The notes beneath the pieces were generated by a model. The model was not told the origin of the DNA and searched no databases. It saw nothing but the letters and a program-made list of their open reading frames with translations. 64,000 nucleotides of DNA from Chryseobacterium indologenes (GTDB lineage Bacteria > Bacteroidota > Bacteroidia > Flavobacteriales > Weeksellaceae), in the NCBI GenBank assembly GCA_001013295.1, contig LAZY01000005.1, positions 1-64,000 on the forward strand, in the 5' to 3' direction. Positions 25,140-33,945 of this stretch are shown here, piece after piece. The stretch's first letter is position 1. Each line of letters opens with the position of its first letter. A program made the position numbers and the translations under genes.

Positions 25140-25559
25140 ATGTGGAAAAAATCTTATTCGGTACTGACTCAGGAAGTTACTAAAGAGCAAATCTGGAAAT
25201 TAACGACTCATATTGATCATTGGAAAGATTGGGATGATACTGTCGAGTATTCAAACCTATTGGGAGAGTTCAAAGAAGGATCTTTCTTTATTTTAAAACC
25301 TAAGGGAGGTCCAAAAGTCAAAATAAAACTGGTTGAAGTCATCCCATTTCAGAAATTTACGGATCTGACTTCTTTTCCTTTCGCAAAAATGTATGGTGAG
25401 CATACTTATGAAGAGACAGAAAACGGTTTAAAAATCACCATTACCATGACTGTTACAGGTTTATTATCGAGACTTTGGATCAAACTAGTCACACAGGATA
25501 TTGTAGAAAATCTTCCGAAAGATATTGCCAATCAAATTAAAAATGCAAAAAAATTATGA
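25140..25559 (+). CDS. SRPBCC (START-like) lipid- or ligand-binding protein
   Basis: The 139-residue protein is a compact helix-grip fold: WKKSYSVLTQEVTKEQIWKLTTHIDHWKDWDDTVEYSNL at the start, a beta sheet and a C-terminal helix (WIKLVTQDIVENLPKDIANQIKNAKK). SRPBCC proteins bind hydrophobic small molecules. It is the first gene of a three-gene operon with an EVE-domain protein and a MarR regulator; the next gene starts inside its stop codon (ATGA). Confidence 0.75.
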   Translation: MWKKSYSVLTQEVTKEQIWKLTTHIDHWKDWDDTVEYSNLLGEFKEGSFFILKPKGGPKVKIKLVEVIPFQKFTDLTSFPFAKMYGEHTYEETENGLKITITMTVTGLLSRLWIKLVTQDIVENLPKDIANQIKNAKKL

Positions 25560-25969
25560 TACAATACTGGATGGCTTCTGTGTCTAAAGAACATACTGAA
25601 CGTGGTGTGGAAGGCAAATTTATACAGGTTTGCCATGGAAAAAAAACACCATTGCAAAAAATGAAAAAAGGAGATTATATTATTGTTTATTCCTCCAAAA
25701 CAACAATGAGCAGCTCGGAAAAACTGCAGGCTTTTACCGCAATTGGAAAGGTTATGGATGATAACGTTTATTCTTTTCAAATGACAGAAACTTTTATTCC
25801 GTTCAGAAGAACTATTGAGTTTTATGATTGTAAAGAATGTTCTATTATTCCACTGATTGATCAGCTTGATTTTATTGAGAATAAAAAGTTCTGGGGTTAT
25901 CCTTTTCGGTACGGTCATTTTGAAATTTCCGAAAAAGATTTTAAATTAATCGCTTCAAAAATGTTCTAA
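25556..25969 (+). CDS. EVE-domain protein (UPF0310-like)
   Basis: The 137-residue protein has the EVE/PUA-like pattern: YWMASVSKEHTERGVEGKFIQVCHGKKTPLQKMKKGDYIIVYSS at the start, then TAIGKVMDD and WGYPFRYGHFEISEKDF at the end. EVE domains bind modified bases in DNA or RNA and appear in restriction and regulatory systems. It overlaps the SRPBCC gene by 4 bases and abuts the MarR gene directly, so all three are co-translated. Confidence 0.8.
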   Translation: MIQYWMASVSKEHTERGVEGKFIQVCHGKKTPLQKMKKGDYIIVYSSKTTMSSSEKLQAFTAIGKVMDDNVYSFQMTETFIPFRRTIEFYDCKECSIIPLIDQLDFIENKKFWGYPFRYGHFEISEKDFKLIASKMF

Positions 25970-26422
25970 ATGAATAAGGATAATACATTCAGTGTAGAGA
26001 AAGCCGAGGACAGTTCGGGATTTTTATTATGGCAGGTTACCAACCTTTGGCAACGTGAAATCAAAAAAGCTTTACTGCCTTTTGACCTTACTCATTCACA
26101 ATTTGTTATTCTGGCCAGCACTCACTGGTTGTCTATTCAGAAAACCGAAGCTACTCAAATCATTCTTTCTCAGCACACTAAGATAGATCCCATGACAACT
26201 TCGCAGGTATTGAGAGCATTACAAAAGAAGGAATTTATCAGTCGAAAAGAGCATATCACAGACACAAGGGCTAAGACTATTGAAATAACAAAACATGGAA
26301 AAGAAACGATAAAAAAAGCTGTTATTGCTGTTGAAGCTTTTGATCGTGAATTCTTTTCAAAACTTGATAGCCCACAACAGGAGTTCAACAGGAATCTGCA
26401 AAGTTTATTAAAGCATCAATAA
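25970..26422 (+). CDS. MarR-family transcription regulator
   Basis: The 150-residue protein is a winged helix of the MarR type: LLWQVTNLWQREIKKALLPFDLTHSQFVILASTHWL, then TKIDPMTTSQVLRALQKKEFISRKEHITDTRAKTIEIT as recognition helix and wing, and a final dimer helix. It probably represses its own operon, perhaps at the palindrome in the promoter, and loses binding when a ligand or oxidant is present. The terminal gene of the three-gene operon. Confidence 0.9.
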   Translation: MNKDNTFSVEKAEDSSGFLLWQVTNLWQREIKKALLPFDLTHSQFVILASTHWLSIQKTEATQIILSQHTKIDPMTTSQVLRALQKKEFISRKEHITDTRAKTIEITKHGKETIKKAVIAVEAFDREFFSKLDSPQQEFNRNLQSLLKHQ

Positions 26423-26439
26423 AATAAAGATTTATATAA

Positions 26440-26479
26440 AAAATGGGGACATTGAACACTTGTCAATCTACCCCATTTT
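26440..26479. terminator. Shared terminator of convergent genes
   Basis: AAAATGGGG and CCCCATTTT pair over 9 bp, with an extra inner TTG/CAA pairing. It lies between the MarR and esterase genes, which converge. Confidence 0.65.
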
Positions 26480-26484
26480 ATCAA

Positions 26485-27543
26485 TTATTTAACTTTAGGA
26501 TAAAGCTTGTCTTTCTGCTTTATAAAATAAGCTTCAGATTCTTTGAAATCATTGCTTTTCATGAATTTAAGAACAACATTCAGATAGGTTTCCGAAGGAA
26601 TGAATTCTGCCCCCATTTTATCAGAAAACTTTTTATAATCTTCTTCAAGCAGTTTTGGGTTTTTGGACAGCTGTTTTATATCGGTTCTAAAACCTTTAAA
26701 TATAAACTTCAAAGCTTCATAATTTCCCGGATAGGAAACTGTTCCATGCACTTCACCCTCGAAAAAGCGGTGTCTGTAATTCAATGAACCGTTTTTCTCA
26801 ACAATTCCTTTGAACTCTTCAATAGCCTGCGTCATATCAGAATTCCAGTTTTTCTGCTGTTCTTCGTTGTCTGCCTGAGAAACATACAGCGATTTTTTTG
26901 TGGGAAATGATTTATTCTTTTCCAGATAATCTCTGGTCTTTGAGATCAGAATCTTATTATCCCACCAAAGGCTGGGATCATTGGCTACATACGCATTGAA
27001 ATATTCCGGATGGGTAAGAAAGGTATTGATCGCAAATAATCCTCCAAAGGAATGCCCTACCAGAACAGAATAATTCTGGGTTCTGTAATTTTTCTCTATA
27101 AAAGCTTTCAATTCCTCATCTATGAATTTCACAAAATTTTTACTACCGCCACTGTCTGCAAAAAGAGTAAGATTGGGATTTACGGGACTTTTCTTCTGGG
27201 ATTTTGTAGGGGTAAGGTCTCTTGTTCTTTCTGTATTTTTAATGCCCACTACAATACATTCCGGAATATATGCATAGGGAGCTTTTGATAGGAAATCTAT
27301 CATTCCTGCATAATATTCGAAATTGATTTCGCCGTCCAAAAGATAAATGACCGGATATTTTGCCGGATTGATGCTGCTGTCGTTATAGGTTTTGGGAAGA
27401 TGTACCCAGATTTCTCTGTTTTCATTTAAAATTTTTGAAAATAAAGTCTGCTTCTCTCCTACTGTTACTTTCTCCTGCGCATTCGTCTTTGATGTAAAAA
27501 CCAAAAGCAGGGAAAAGCATAAAAATTTAAACCAATTGTTCAT
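26485..27543 (-). CDS. Secreted esterase (siderophore-esterase-like)
   Basis: The 352-residue protein has a signal peptide (FSLLLVFTSKTNAQ) and the esterase-D fold: IYLLDGEINFEYYAGMIDFLS, the nucleophile elbow VGHSFGGLFAINTF, DPSLWWDN and the catalytic-His segment EGEVHGTVSYPGNY. A TPR-like C-terminal tail follows. Fes/IroE relatives split ferric siderophores. Its frame overlaps the PepSY gene upstream by 17 bases, and the TonB siderophore receptor lies next to that, so a role in iron release is likely. Paralogue at 32467. Confidence 0.8.
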   Translation of the reverse strand: MNNWFKFLCFSLLLVFTSKTNAQEKVTVGEKQTLFSKILNENREIWVHLPKTYNDSSINPAKYPVIYLLDGEINFEYYAGMIDFLSKAPYAYIPECIVVGIKNTERTRDLTPTKSQKKSPVNPNLTLFADSGGSKNFVKFIDEELKAFIEKNYRTQNYSVLVGHSFGGLFAINTFLTHPEYFNAYVANDPSLWWDNKILISKTRDYLEKNKSFPTKKSLYVSQADNEEQQKNWNSDMTQAIEEFKGIVEKNGSLNYRHRFFEGEVHGTVSYPGNYEALKFIFKGFRTDIKQLSKNPKLLEEDYKKFSDKMGAEFIPSETYLNVVLKFMKSNDFKESEAYFIKQKDKLYPKVK

Positions 27544-28798
27544 GATGTTCTTTTCGATGTTGATGAATATTTTTAATTTCTTTTGTCTTTTTTGATGATT
27601 TGTTTCTTCTCCCCCACCAGATCAGGAATCCGGTAACGGGAAGACTTGTACAGATGATGCCGACGATAAACGTGAAGATTTTCCCGAACATACCACCCCA
27701 ATAGCCAACGTGAAGGTCAAAGTTCATATGTTCGATCACCTCATGCATCTGAACTTCCTTTGGATAATTGATTTCATTACCTGTATATTTATTGATTTCT
27801 CTGCTTTTCCCATCGACAATACTTTTTAATCCGATGAATTTAGCAGCCACCACATTGTAAACTGTAGCGGAATCTTTTCTCGGCACACTCATTCTGATCT
27901 GCCTGGCTTCAGGAATTTCTTTAAAATTCCGGTCGATAAAAGCGGTAAAAGGCAGTGCTTTTTTATCAGGATCAAATTTCGGCTCGTACTTTTCTGCAAT
28001 GGTGTGGGCATCTGCTACTCCACCGAATGCTTCCTGAGTAAGATCCGTCAATACTTTATAAGCCATGATAAGCCCCGTAATGGTAATGAATACTGCCGGT
28101 AATAATGAATAAAACCCAAACACATTGTGAAAATCATAATTTTTTCTGCGCCATTTTGTGCCGGATTTGATCTTAAATGCGGTCGTTCTTGTCGTCTTAT
28201 TCCATTTTTTAGGCCACCAAAGGATCAAACCACTGATCAGCTGTATAAAGAAAATGATCGATGCTACTCCTACAACTGTTTTTCCGAATTTCCCTGCCAG
28301 AAGCTGGGCATGAATATGGGCCACCACATAGAAAAACTCATAGCTTTTGGTAGAACCCATTACTTTTCCGGTGTAAGGATCCAGATAATGATACGCGAAA
28401 ATTCCTCTTGGGCCTCTTCCCTTTCCCTTAGGTTTTTCTACTTTTTCTGCATTTTTATCTTTGGGAGGCTTGGTAGCTGAGGCTATCCGGAAACTTCGGT
28501 CTGCCTCTTTATAAGTATCGAAATAAAATGCTTTTCTGTCCGGAACCTGCTGATGAAATATAGCGAGTAACCCTTCAGGACTCATTTTTTTTGCATGGGC
28601 AGGAACCTGTACGTATTTTGCGCTTCCGCCACACAGATCGATGATCTCGTCACAGAACACAAATACGGTCCCGGAAAGGGTTACGGTAAGGACAATAATC
28701 CCGGAGACAAGTCCGAGCCAGAGATGGAGCCATCCTGTGATTCTTTTGGTCAGGGATTTTCCCTGTTTTTTCTTTGGGTTAGTGTTTTTGTTTTCCAT
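27527..28798 (-). CDS. PepSY-associated membrane protein
   Basis: The protein (~423 residues from the ATG at 28798) has four predicted transmembrane helices, beginning with GWLHLWLGLVSGIIVLTVTLSGTVFVF. It shows the PepSY-TM order: large periplasmic loops, a His in the second helix region (YVVAHIHAQLLAG), a third region (WRRKNYDFHNVFGFYSLLPAVFITITGLIMAY), and HEVIEHMNFDLHVGYWGGMFGKIF before the last helix. The conserved His residues suggest heme or ferric reductase activity. It sits between the TonB receptor and the esterase in one operon. Confidence 0.85.
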   Translation of the reverse strand: MENKNTNPKKKQGKSLTKRITGWLHLWLGLVSGIIVLTVTLSGTVFVFCDEIIDLCGGSAKYVQVPAHAKKMSPEGLLAIFHQQVPDRKAFYFDTYKEADRSFRIASATKPPKDKNAEKVEKPKGKGRGPRGIFAYHYLDPYTGKVMGSTKSYEFFYVVAHIHAQLLAGKFGKTVVGVASIIFFIQLISGLILWWPKKWNKTTRTTAFKIKSGTKWRRKNYDFHNVFGFYSLLPAVFITITGLIMAYKVLTDLTQEAFGGVADAHTIAEKYEPKFDPDKKALPFTAFIDRNFKEIPEARQIRMSVPRKDSATVYNVVAAKFIGLKSIVDGKSREINKYTGNEINYPKEVQMHEVIEHMNFDLHVGYWGGMFGKIFTFIVGIICTSLPVTGFLIWWGRRNKSSKKTKEIKNIHQHRKEHHEQLV

Positions 28799-28951
28799 AT
28801 CTACATCTGAGGCTGTCAAAATGTATTAAGATTGTTGGAAAGGAACAAAGAAGTAGCAACTATTAATGTATTCTAATTCGCTATAAACCTCTGAGAGGTA
28901 TTATTCTATAGTCTAAAATTTTATCTTGATAAACCAGATGTTTTTTATGTA

Positions 28952-28991
28952 GCCACGAATACACGAATTATTTTATTAGTGCATTCGTGGC
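28952..28991. repeat. REP-like palindrome of 40 bases
   Basis: GCCACGAAT and ATTCGTGGC form the outer arms, with inner CAC/GTG pairing, around a TTTT loop region. The right half plus 10 further bases recur exactly at 11228-11247. It lies in the 266-base gap between the PepSY gene and the TonB receptor gene. Confidence 0.7.
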
Positions 28992-29085
28992 AAAAACAGC
29001 ATATCAGATGATAGTCTTTGTCTTCATTTTTCCAACAGACTTTAGCTTAAGATTTGGACAACCTTTGTTTTGTTTTTAAAGGGTA

Positions 29086-31236
29086 TTAGAATTTAAAGGC
29101 GAAATTGGCAAGAATTTCTCTTGGTTTCTGTGGCTGGCCGTAGAAGTTCCAGTACATCTGATTCAGAGCGTTATTCATCTTCAGACCGATTCTGTATTTC
29201 TTTTTATCATAGAAAACGGTAGCTCCTACTGTAGTGTAAGCCGGTGCAAGAAAATGATTGATGATATTAATGTATGACTGATCTACAAAATTAAATCCTG
29301 CACCAAAGCCCAGCCCTTCATAAGCTCCATCCATAATTTTATAACTTGTCCATAGATTGGCAACGTGTTTAGGAGTCCAGGCAATTCTTTTCCCACTATC
29401 TTTGCTTCGGTCATTATATTTATTATCATTGTAGCCGTAACCAGCCACAATATTCCAGCCTTTCACAGGGTTAGCAATAATACCGATCTCTGCTCCCTGA
29501 CTTTTTATATTCCCGTCCTGAATACTTCCTATTCCTCCCGGATCAGCAACCAGTCTGTTTTTAACATTAATGTTGTAGTAACTGATTGTGGTCAGTAATT
29601 TTTTATTAAAAAGATCCAGTTTGAACCCTGCCTCTACCTGATTACCTTGCTCCGGATCCCATTTTGTAAGTACTCCTACTTCATTAAGAGAAGGAGCGTA
29701 ATTCTTGAATCCGTTGACATAATTGGCAAAAAATGATATTTGATCTTTTACAATTTCATAGACTAAACCAAATTTTGGAGAAAACTGAGTCTGGCTATAC
29801 CCGGCCACTTTATTTTCCGCATATCCATTTTTAGTGGATATTTCTACACCGTTAATAATCGTATCGTCATTTTTGTAGCTGTCTACTCTTAAACTTGCCA
29901 TTACCAGAAGGTTGTCTGTAATATTCAAAACATCAGAAACATAAGCGCTCACTGTTCTGAATCTGGTAATATCCGACTCTGTAGATTTTCTGGCTGTATT
30001 TCTAAATTTATTTCTGGAAATAGGATCCCAGGCTGAAGAGCTGTCAAGGTTTACTTTGTCATAAGGCATAAAAACATTGCTGTAACCATTAGCTTCATAA
30101 TAAGGGAACTGATATTTTGAGGTTTGCAGGAAGTAATCTATTCCTACGACCAGACGGTTTCTTAAGTTTCCTATTTTAAAATCCCCGGTGAAATTCTGCT
30201 GAATATTGTCGGTGGTTATTTTATAACTGTCAAACGGACGGATCATTCTTTCCACCTGTTTGTCATTCAAATATCTGAGCACTAAAAAGATCGATTCGTT
30301 CTCATTAGCTTCCCCTCTTTGGTAAGATGTTCTGGAAGTCCATTGATCATTGAATTTATGGGTAACTTCAGCCATTGTTACAAAATTGGTTCTCTTTGAG
30401 CCTATATCATTACTTGTAAATGCTCTCTTGTACGCCACCTCCAGATCCTTCATAGAATGGTAGCTTAGCTTTTCTGAATTTCTTACATAGGCATTCAGAG
30501 TTTTTTCCGGAGCATGAAACTCGGTATCTAGTGTTACCGTTGTCTTGTCACTTACTTTATAAAGCACACTTCCTGAGAAGAATAATCCTTTATTGTAGCC
30601 CGCATCCTGAAATGAATCCTGAGAATAAGCCGCTACATTGAATCTTGCCAGAGCTGTTTTTTCTTTATTCAAAGGAGTGTTTACATCAGCCGTGATCCTG
30701 TTCATTCCCCAGCTTCCGGTGGTATAATTGACAATTCCGCCGAAGTTTTCTTGTGGTTTTTTGGTCACTACATTCACTACTCCGCCATAATTCGCCATTG
30801 TTCCGCCAAATAAGGTTCCTGACGGCCCTTTGATCACTTCTACTCTTTCAATATTGGCAATTTCCGACTGTACTCTTGGATTTTGAACCAATCCGTTTCT
30901 GAAAGTCGCATTTGAGCTGAACCCTCTCATGAAAATATCATTCCCGCTGTCATTTACACTGTTGTTGACCACTACTCCCGGAGCTGAAACCATCGCCGTA
31001 TTGAAATCTATGGCACTCATTTCACTGATGATCTCTTTAGGAACAAGGTTGTATACCGTGGGATTTTCAAGGTTTTCAAGCGGGAGTCTTGCGATGGATT
31101 CTGATTTTTTGGTTCTGTAGTTGTGGGTTCCCTGTAGGGATACCGACTGAATTTCGGAGACTTTGATCGTATCTGTCTCCTGTGCACTTAGCATGGTTAC
31201 TGCCAGTAAAGATGCAGAAATAATAGTTTTTTTCAT
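29086..31236 (-). CDS. TonB-dependent siderophore receptor
   Basis: The 716-residue outer-membrane receptor has a signal peptide (MKKTIISASLLAVTMLSA), a plug domain (AMVSAPGVVVNNSVNDSGNDIFMRGFSSN, then RVEVIKGPSGTLFGGTMANYGGVVNVVTKKP, residues ~80-160) and a 22-strand barrel ending in a C-terminal Phe (ILANFAFKF). The IKGPSG and FFANYVNGF segments are typical of FhuA/FecA-like siderophore receptors. It imports ferric siderophore using TonB-ExbBD. It is first in a minus-strand group with PepSY and esterase genes. Confidence 0.93.
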   Translation of the reverse strand: MKKTIISASLLAVTMLSAQETDTIKVSEIQSVSLQGTHNYRTKKSESIARLPLENLENPTVYNLVPKEIISEMSAIDFNTAMVSAPGVVVNNSVNDSGNDIFMRGFSSNATFRNGLVQNPRVQSEIANIERVEVIKGPSGTLFGGTMANYGGVVNVVTKKPQENFGGIVNYTTGSWGMNRITADVNTPLNKEKTALARFNVAAYSQDSFQDAGYNKGLFFSGSVLYKVSDKTTVTLDTEFHAPEKTLNAYVRNSEKLSYHSMKDLEVAYKRAFTSNDIGSKRTNFVTMAEVTHKFNDQWTSRTSYQRGEANENESIFLVLRYLNDKQVERMIRPFDSYKITTDNIQQNFTGDFKIGNLRNRLVVGIDYFLQTSKYQFPYYEANGYSNVFMPYDKVNLDSSSAWDPISRNKFRNTARKSTESDITRFRTVSAYVSDVLNITDNLLVMASLRVDSYKNDDTIINGVEISTKNGYAENKVAGYSQTQFSPKFGLVYEIVKDQISFFANYVNGFKNYAPSLNEVGVLTKWDPEQGNQVEAGFKLDLFNKKLLTTISYYNINVKNRLVADPGGIGSIQDGNIKSQGAEIGIIANPVKGWNIVAGYGYNDNKYNDRSKDSGKRIAWTPKHVANLWTSYKIMDGAYEGLGFGAGFNFVDQSYINIINHFLAPAYTTVGATVFYDKKKYRIGLKMNNALNQMYWNFYGQPQKPREILANFAFKF

Positions 31237-31273
31237 TTTTATAATTAAGCTTAGTGGAGGCTAAATTACTTTA

Positions 31274-31312
31274 TTTTTATTAATTCTAAATAAAAATATG
31301 ATGAAAATCATA
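31274..31312 (-). promoter_or_regulatory. Operator-like palindromes upstream of the TonB receptor
   Basis: Two palindromes lie 38-76 bases upstream of the ATG (31236): TTTTTATTAA-TTC-TAAATAAAAA (31274-31296, 9 of 10 pairs) and TATGAT-GAAA-ATCATA (31297-31312, perfect). The second resembles the half-site order of a Fur box. The rest of the 343-base gap (31313-31579) shows nothing further that I can name. Confidence 0.4.
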
Positions 31313-31579
31313 AAATAACTCCCTTAAAACAGTCCATCAATAAAGGGTTTCCGAATATCGAAAACTCTGACTGGTGAAGTATTTTAAATTACATTCAGAA
31401 GAATGAAAATATTTTATCTAAAGATTAGCAATAGTAAATAATGATTGAATAATTAAGAAATCTACCAATTGTATGATTCCTTTTCAGACTAAGATTTTAA
31501 GGTATAAATCAATGATTGCGTTCATTTAAATATTTCTGAAGAATCCTAAGGCAGAATTCTAAAAAATGGTTCTGCTTTT

Positions 31580-32071
31580 CTAAACAACAGCGATCATTGA
31601 CATATAATAATTCGCACAGTGTAATGAATTGAGCAGCAAAATTTCTTTATTGTAAAGGACTTCAAAGCTTTCGGACGTGATGATCTGGTATTCATAATTC
31701 AACGTATTCCATTTCAGGTGCGGCTTCATGACGAAAAGCTCAGTTCCTTGTTGATCAGTAAGGACAAATGAATCTTTAAAGATCCCTCTGTGCTTAAAAA
31801 GAAAACCATCTTTTACTCCATCGAAATAGGTCTGTATTACAATTTCCCCATTCCAGTTCATGCGGAATTTAAGCAAAACTCTTTCATGATCTTTAAGTTC
31901 TATAGTGGTTCCCCAAAAGCCTTTGGGTTCAACTTTATAAGAATGACCTAGAGTCACCATTTCAGCTTTAAAGCTAAACCAATTGGTATAGATAAGCTTT
32001 CCGATTGACTGGTCGTCCTTCTCCACTTCAAAAGATAAAGAACTGTTTGATTTTGCGTAATATTCTGCCAT
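31580..32071 (-). CDS. Protein of unknown function, possible tubby/LURP-like beta barrel
   Basis: The 163-residue protein has no signal peptide and is almost entirely beta (LSFEVEKDDQSIGKLIYTNWFSFKAEMVTL, LLKFRMNWNGEIVIQTYF). The alternation of strands with a final hydrophobic helix (NYYMSMIAVV) recalls tubby C-terminal/LURP-one-like folds, which I offer only as a guess. Monocistronic. The 395 bases upstream (32072-32466) hold no gene apart from the promoter region of the next one. Confidence 0.55.
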   Translation of the reverse strand: MAEYYAKSNSSLSFEVEKDDQSIGKLIYTNWFSFKAEMVTLGHSYKVEPKGFWGTTIELKDHERVLLKFRMNWNGEIVIQTYFDGVKDGFLFKHRGIFKDSFVLTDQQGTELFVMKPHLKWNTLNYEYQIITSESFEVLYNKEILLLNSLHCANYYMSMIAVV

Positions 32072-32466
32072 GGTTGCTGTTTAGTTTGCTGAAGATTCTA
32101 TCCGTTTTTTATAGGTTCTACAGTTTTCATTTATAACGCTCTAATTTATAAATAATTCCGCAAAAAAATAACAGCTTTTAAAATCCGTTTTTTAATCTGC
32201 TAATTTCCGGAAGATCTGTAAAGACTGAAAAAACCATTTTTCTCCATAATCAGGTTCTTATGTTTTGTTTCTTCTGAATAGAAATACAGGAAACTTACCT
32301 GTTATCCATCACTGCAATCACTCAAAACCAAAAACAACGCAACCTCTTCAAAAACTGCAACTTAAAACAAAGACCACCTTATAAGGTGGAGCGCTCAGCA
32401 TCCGAAGCTCCGCTACTTTTGCCTTGTCAACATGAAAAAATAGTATCGATAAAAAACCTCATCCAA

Positions 32467-33261
32467 ATGAAAATATCTGTTATCACATGCCTTTGTATAT
32501 TTCTATTTTTTTTAACCGCCTGCCGGGAGGAAGAATTTCATCAGAAGAATGTAAGGGAGTTCAGTTTTACCTCTTCGGTTAACGGAAGTACTTATCCTAT
32601 CAAAGTGGCTCTTCCGAAAAACTATTCTACACATTCAAAATATAAGACATTGTATGTTTTGGATTCAAACTGGGATTTTAATTTTGTCGCTCAGGAGGTT
32701 CAAAAACAATCCGAAGAATTCCAGCGTTATGATATTCTGGTTGTAGGTATCGGCTGGGGAAATGACAGGTTGGACGATTATCTGCCTGTTCCTTATAAAA
32801 ACCATGCTGGCCGTGCTGATGAATTTGTGAAAGTTATCCATGATGAATTGATCCCCATACTGGAAAAAGATTACAAGGCTGCTCCTTTCCGGGAAGACCG
32901 GGCCATCTTAGGGCACTCTGCCGGGGGATTGCTGGGCTCATATTGCTTTACCAATTATCCTGAAATCTTTGGAAATTATCTTTGCCTGAGCCCTTCACTT
33001 TGGGTGGGAAATCAGATGGTACTCATCAACGAAAAAAAAAACAGGGCTGGAAACCAGTCCCGAAGTGGTAGATTCTTTCTAGCTGCAGGGAAACTGGAAG
33101 AAGGGGGAATGCTTCCTCCTATAGAAGCTTTTCGTTTGATCCTTAATCAACATTATAAAGGTTTTTATCAAGGTTATAATCTGGCAGGAGGACTGGACCA
33201 CCTGGGTTCTAAAAAGGCTAATATCCGAAAAGCAATCTCTTTTTATTTTCATCAACTTTAA
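32467..33261 (+). CDS. Lipoprotein esterase, paralogue of the siderophore-esterase-like protein
   Basis: From the ATG at 32467 the product is 264 residues with a lipoprotein signal (ITCLCIFLFFLTAC). It has the esterase-D fold: LYVLDSNWDFNFVAQEV, LGHSAGGLLGSYCF (nucleophile Ser), LSPSLWVGN and a catalytic-His segment GLDHLGSKKANIRK. It aligns in order with 26485-27543 but lacks the C-terminal tail. A TACTTTTG element at about 32414 suggests a promoter between the upstream in-frame start and this ATG. It is followed 8 bases later by an OMP-like gene. Confidence 0.8.
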   Translation: MKISVITCLCIFLFFLTACREEEFHQKNVREFSFTSSVNGSTYPIKVALPKNYSTHSKYKTLYVLDSNWDFNFVAQEVQKQSEEFQRYDILVVGIGWGNDRLDDYLPVPYKNHAGRADEFVKVIHDELIPILEKDYKAAPFREDRAILGHSAGGLLGSYCFTNYPEIFGNYLCLSPSLWVGNQMVLINEKKNRAGNQSRSGRFFLAAGKLEEGGMLPPIEAFRLILNQHYKGFYQGYNLAGGLDHLGSKKANIRKAISFYFHQL

Positions 33262-33269
33262 TCTTTTAT

Positions 33270-33845
33270 ATGCGTTTACTATTGATTTATCTTTATACGT
33301 TTATTGGTATACAGTTACAGGCACAGGATACCCTCAGGCAGAAAAAGGTGCTTGAAATTAAACCAGCTATCGGTGCTACAGGAAGTCCTGTAAAAACTAC
33401 AGTATCAGTCATGATGCTCAATCCGTTGAATTCAAGATTTTCTGTAGTCTCTCACTCTATGATCAGTTTTTCGCTGTTCAGAAATTCCTTTGATGAATAC
33501 ATCAAAACTTACTACAATTATTCTCTGTCTCAAAAATTAGGAATTGGGTATTCTCTGTACGGAAAAAAAGGAAAAAGTCGGCATACCCTCTTAGCACTGG
33601 GCGGGATCAGACATATCGCATTTAAAGAAACGCTGCAGAATCCGGACCTAGAACAGATAAGTATCAGTACTCACAGTACAGTCGGTGATTATGGTCTGAT
33701 GTATGAGTTTTCAGTGGGAAAAAAGAGGTATACATTTGACACCAGATTGTATCTTCCTTTTAGCCCCATCCGTTATTATCCGCAGGGAACATTGACCAAC
33801 CTGATTTATCTGGAAGTGGGAATTGGCATCAGGCTCTATAAATAA
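33270..33845 (+). CDS. Secreted beta-barrel-like protein of unknown function
   Basis: The 191-residue product has a signal peptide (cleavage near LQAQ, residue 19) and then alternating amphipathic strands ending in an aromatic-rich C-terminus (YLEVGIGIRLYK), as in small outer-membrane barrels. No family is recognised. It lies 8 bases after the lipoprotein esterase and probably shares its transcript. Confidence 0.6.
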   Translation: MRLLLIYLYTFIGIQLQAQDTLRQKKVLEIKPAIGATGSPVKTTVSVMMLNPLNSRFSVVSHSMISFSLFRNSFDEYIKTYYNYSLSQKLGIGYSLYGKKGKSRHTLLALGGIRHIAFKETLQNPDLEQISISTHSTVGDYGLMYEFSVGKKRYTFDTRLYLPFSPIRYYPQGTLTNLIYLEVGIGIRLYK

Positions 33846-33945
33846 AAAGGAATTGGTTATCAAACGAATAGAATTTTATTGAGTATGAATAAGAAAAAAG
33901 AGATAACAGGCTGATTATTTGTTATTTTTACTTTTTTGATTTGTT

